A stretch of 64,000 bases of DNA from Pantoea alfalfae (lineage in GTDB: Bacteria > Pseudomonadota > Gammaproteobacteria > Enterobacterales > Enterobacteriaceae). Both the position numbers and the translations under genes were made by a program. This document shows positions 62,928 to 64,000 of the stretch, one piece after another. The stretch spans positions 3,038,001 through 3,102,000 of the forward strand of contig NZ_CP082292.1 of NCBI RefSeq assembly GCF_019880205.1, read 5' to 3'. Numbering within the stretch: position 1 is the stretch's first letter; each line of letters begins with the position of its first letter. The notes beneath the pieces are model-generated. The model was not told the DNA's origin, did not search any database, and saw nothing but the letters and a program-made list of their open reading frames with translations.

Positions 62928-64000
62928 CTAACTCACGGCGCGAGGACGTGACACGGTGCTTGTTGGTGTCAGCAGCGCCTCCGCCTGCACCAGCGAATCG
63001 CGGGTAATTTCACTTATCGATTTTGCGCCGGTCAGCGTCATGGCCACGCGCATCTCTTTCTCAATCAGGTTCAGCAGGTTTTCCACGCCACGCTGTCCGT
63101 GAGTCGCCAGCGCATAGATAAACGCCCGTCCCAGCAGCACGCTGTCTGCGCCCAGCGCAATCATCCGTACTACATCCAGTCCGTTACGAATGCCGCTGTC
63201 CGCCAGAATAGTGATGTCACCTTTGACCGCATCGGCAATCGCTGGCAGCGCACGGGCTGAGGAGAGTACGCCATCCAGCTGGCGTCCACCGTGATTCGAG
63301 ACCACGATGCCATCAGCGCCAAAACGCACCGCATCCCGTGCATCTTCCGGATCGAGAATGCCCTTGATCACCATCGGCCCGTCCCAGAACTCGCGGATCC
63401 ACTCCAGATCTTTCCAACTGATGGAAGGATCAAAGTTGTTCGCCAGCCAGCCAATATAATCTTCCAGCCCGGTCGGCTTGCCGAGATAGGCGGAGATGTT
63501 TCCCAGATCGTGCGGACGGCCCTGCAGACCCACATCCAGCGCCCACTGTGGATGGGTGACCGCCTGCCAGTAACGACGCAGCGCCGCGTGATTGCCGCTC
63601 ATCCCGGAGTGCGCATCGCGATAGCGCGCACCCGGCGTCGGCATATCCACGGTAAACACCAGCGTTGAGCAACCGGCGGCTTTGGCCCGCTCCAGCGCAT
63701 TGCGCATAAAGCCGCGGTCACGCAGCACATAAAGCTGGAACCACATCGGACGGTTGATCTGCGGAGCTACCTCTTCAATCGGGCAGACCGAAACCGTCGA
63801 CAGGGTAAACGGAATGCCTTTCAGGGCGGCCGCGCGCGCCGCCTGCACTTCGCCGCGACGGGCATACATGCCACACAGGCCGACCGGTGCCAGCGCAACC
63901 GGCATCGACAGGGTTTCATTAAATAATTTCGTTTCGAGGCTCAGTTCCGACATGTTCTTCAGAATGCGCTGGCGCAGCGCCACGTCAGAAAGGTCCTCCA
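62928..64000 (-). CDS. lldD: L-lactate dehydrogenase (quinone), 5' end beyond the window
   Basis: FMN-dependent alpha-hydroxy-acid dehydrogenase, bound to the inner membrane, that oxidises L-lactate to pyruvate. The window holds all but the first about 40 residues; the frame stays open to base 64000. Segments matching E. coli Lld[63 protein letters not shown] (the substrate His-Gly), and [14 protein letters not shown]. The C-terminus ([18 protein letters not shown]) differs from E. coli. Upstream lldR/lldP would lie outside the window. Confidence 0.95.
   Translation of the reverse strand, partial: EDLSDVALRQRILKNMSELSLETKLFNETLSMPVALAPVGLCGMYARRGEVQAARAAALKGIPFTLSTVSVCPIEEVAPQINRPMWFQLYVLRDRGFMRNALERAKAAGCSTLVFTVDMPTPGARYRDAHSGMSGNHAALRRYWQAVTHPQWALDVGLQGRPHDLGNISAYLGKPTGLEDYIGWLANNFDPSISWKDLEWIREFWDGPMVIKGILDPEDARDAVRFGADGIVVSNHGGRQLDGVLSSARALPAIADAVKGDITILADSGIRNGLDVVRMIALGADSVLLGRAFIYALATHGQRGVENLLNLIEKEMRVAMTLTGAKSISEITRDSLVQAEALLTPTSTVSRPRAVS

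Overview
This window reads as ordinary chromosome from an Enterobacterales bacterium of the Erwiniaceae, most likely Pantoea. The basis is the close, gene-by-gene match of most proteins to Escherichia coli K-12 families, the E. coli gene order, a GC-rich coding bias, and Pantoea/Erwinia-like features (a PhyK-type phytase, a Gln-rich enlarged SbcC, a PsiF repeat protein). I see no prophage, transposase, integrase, CRISPR array, rRNA or tRNA. Species-level assignment is an inference from memory, not a search.

Left part (1-21.9 kb): the E. coli 9-10 minute block in inverted order: cyoE (partial), yajR, yajQ, panE-yajL, thiI, then xseB-ispA-dxs (isoprenoid precursors), yajO, the pgpA-thiL-nusB-ribH-ribD-nrdR string (phosphatidylglycerol, thiamine, antitermination, riboflavin, dNTP control), kbp-yajI (kbp sits elsewhere in E. 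coli), and secF-secD-yajC-tgt-queA (protein export plus queuosine tRNA modification), then acpH. The yajR-yajQ gap holds an inverted pair of related palindromic repeats.

Middle (22-45.7 kb): an inositol monophosphatase-family gene directly followed by a periplasmic PhyK-type phytase; brnQ and proY (amino-acid transport); a MetE C-terminal-like methyltransferase with a tandem MetJ-box array upstream; phoB-phoR followed by a PstS-like phosphate-binding protein; divergent sbcD-sbcC nuclease; a three-gene lipoprotein cluster (CsgG family, DUF4810, DUF799); a small lipoprotein resembling TolA domain III; and an AraC regulator, an APH-type kinase and an ethanolamine-type permease that look like one catabolic module. 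Then mak, rdgC and ppnP.

Right part (45.9-64 kb): yaiA-aroL, a DUF2076 protein, yaiI, proC, a Rieske-FAD reductase, psiF, lacZ with a LacI-type operator but no adjacent lacI or lacY, an MdtG-like efflux gene overlapping the lacZ 3' end antisense, and a run of small envelope or regulatory genes (YmgB/AriR-like, I78 inhibitor, DUF1482/YebW-like), a CHASE4-PAS-GGDEF-EAL protein, a CPBP protease, osmC and lldD (cut by the window end). Several very short membrane-protein reading frames (22, 34 and 35 codons) with supporting context lie between these genes and are probably missed by routine annotation.

The most interesting leads are the MetJ-controlled methyltransferase, the inositol-phosphate gene pair, the operator-bearing but lacI/lacY-less lacZ, the palindromic repeat pair, the tiny membrane ORFs, and the uncharacterised lipoprotein triad. 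None is a demonstrated new system.
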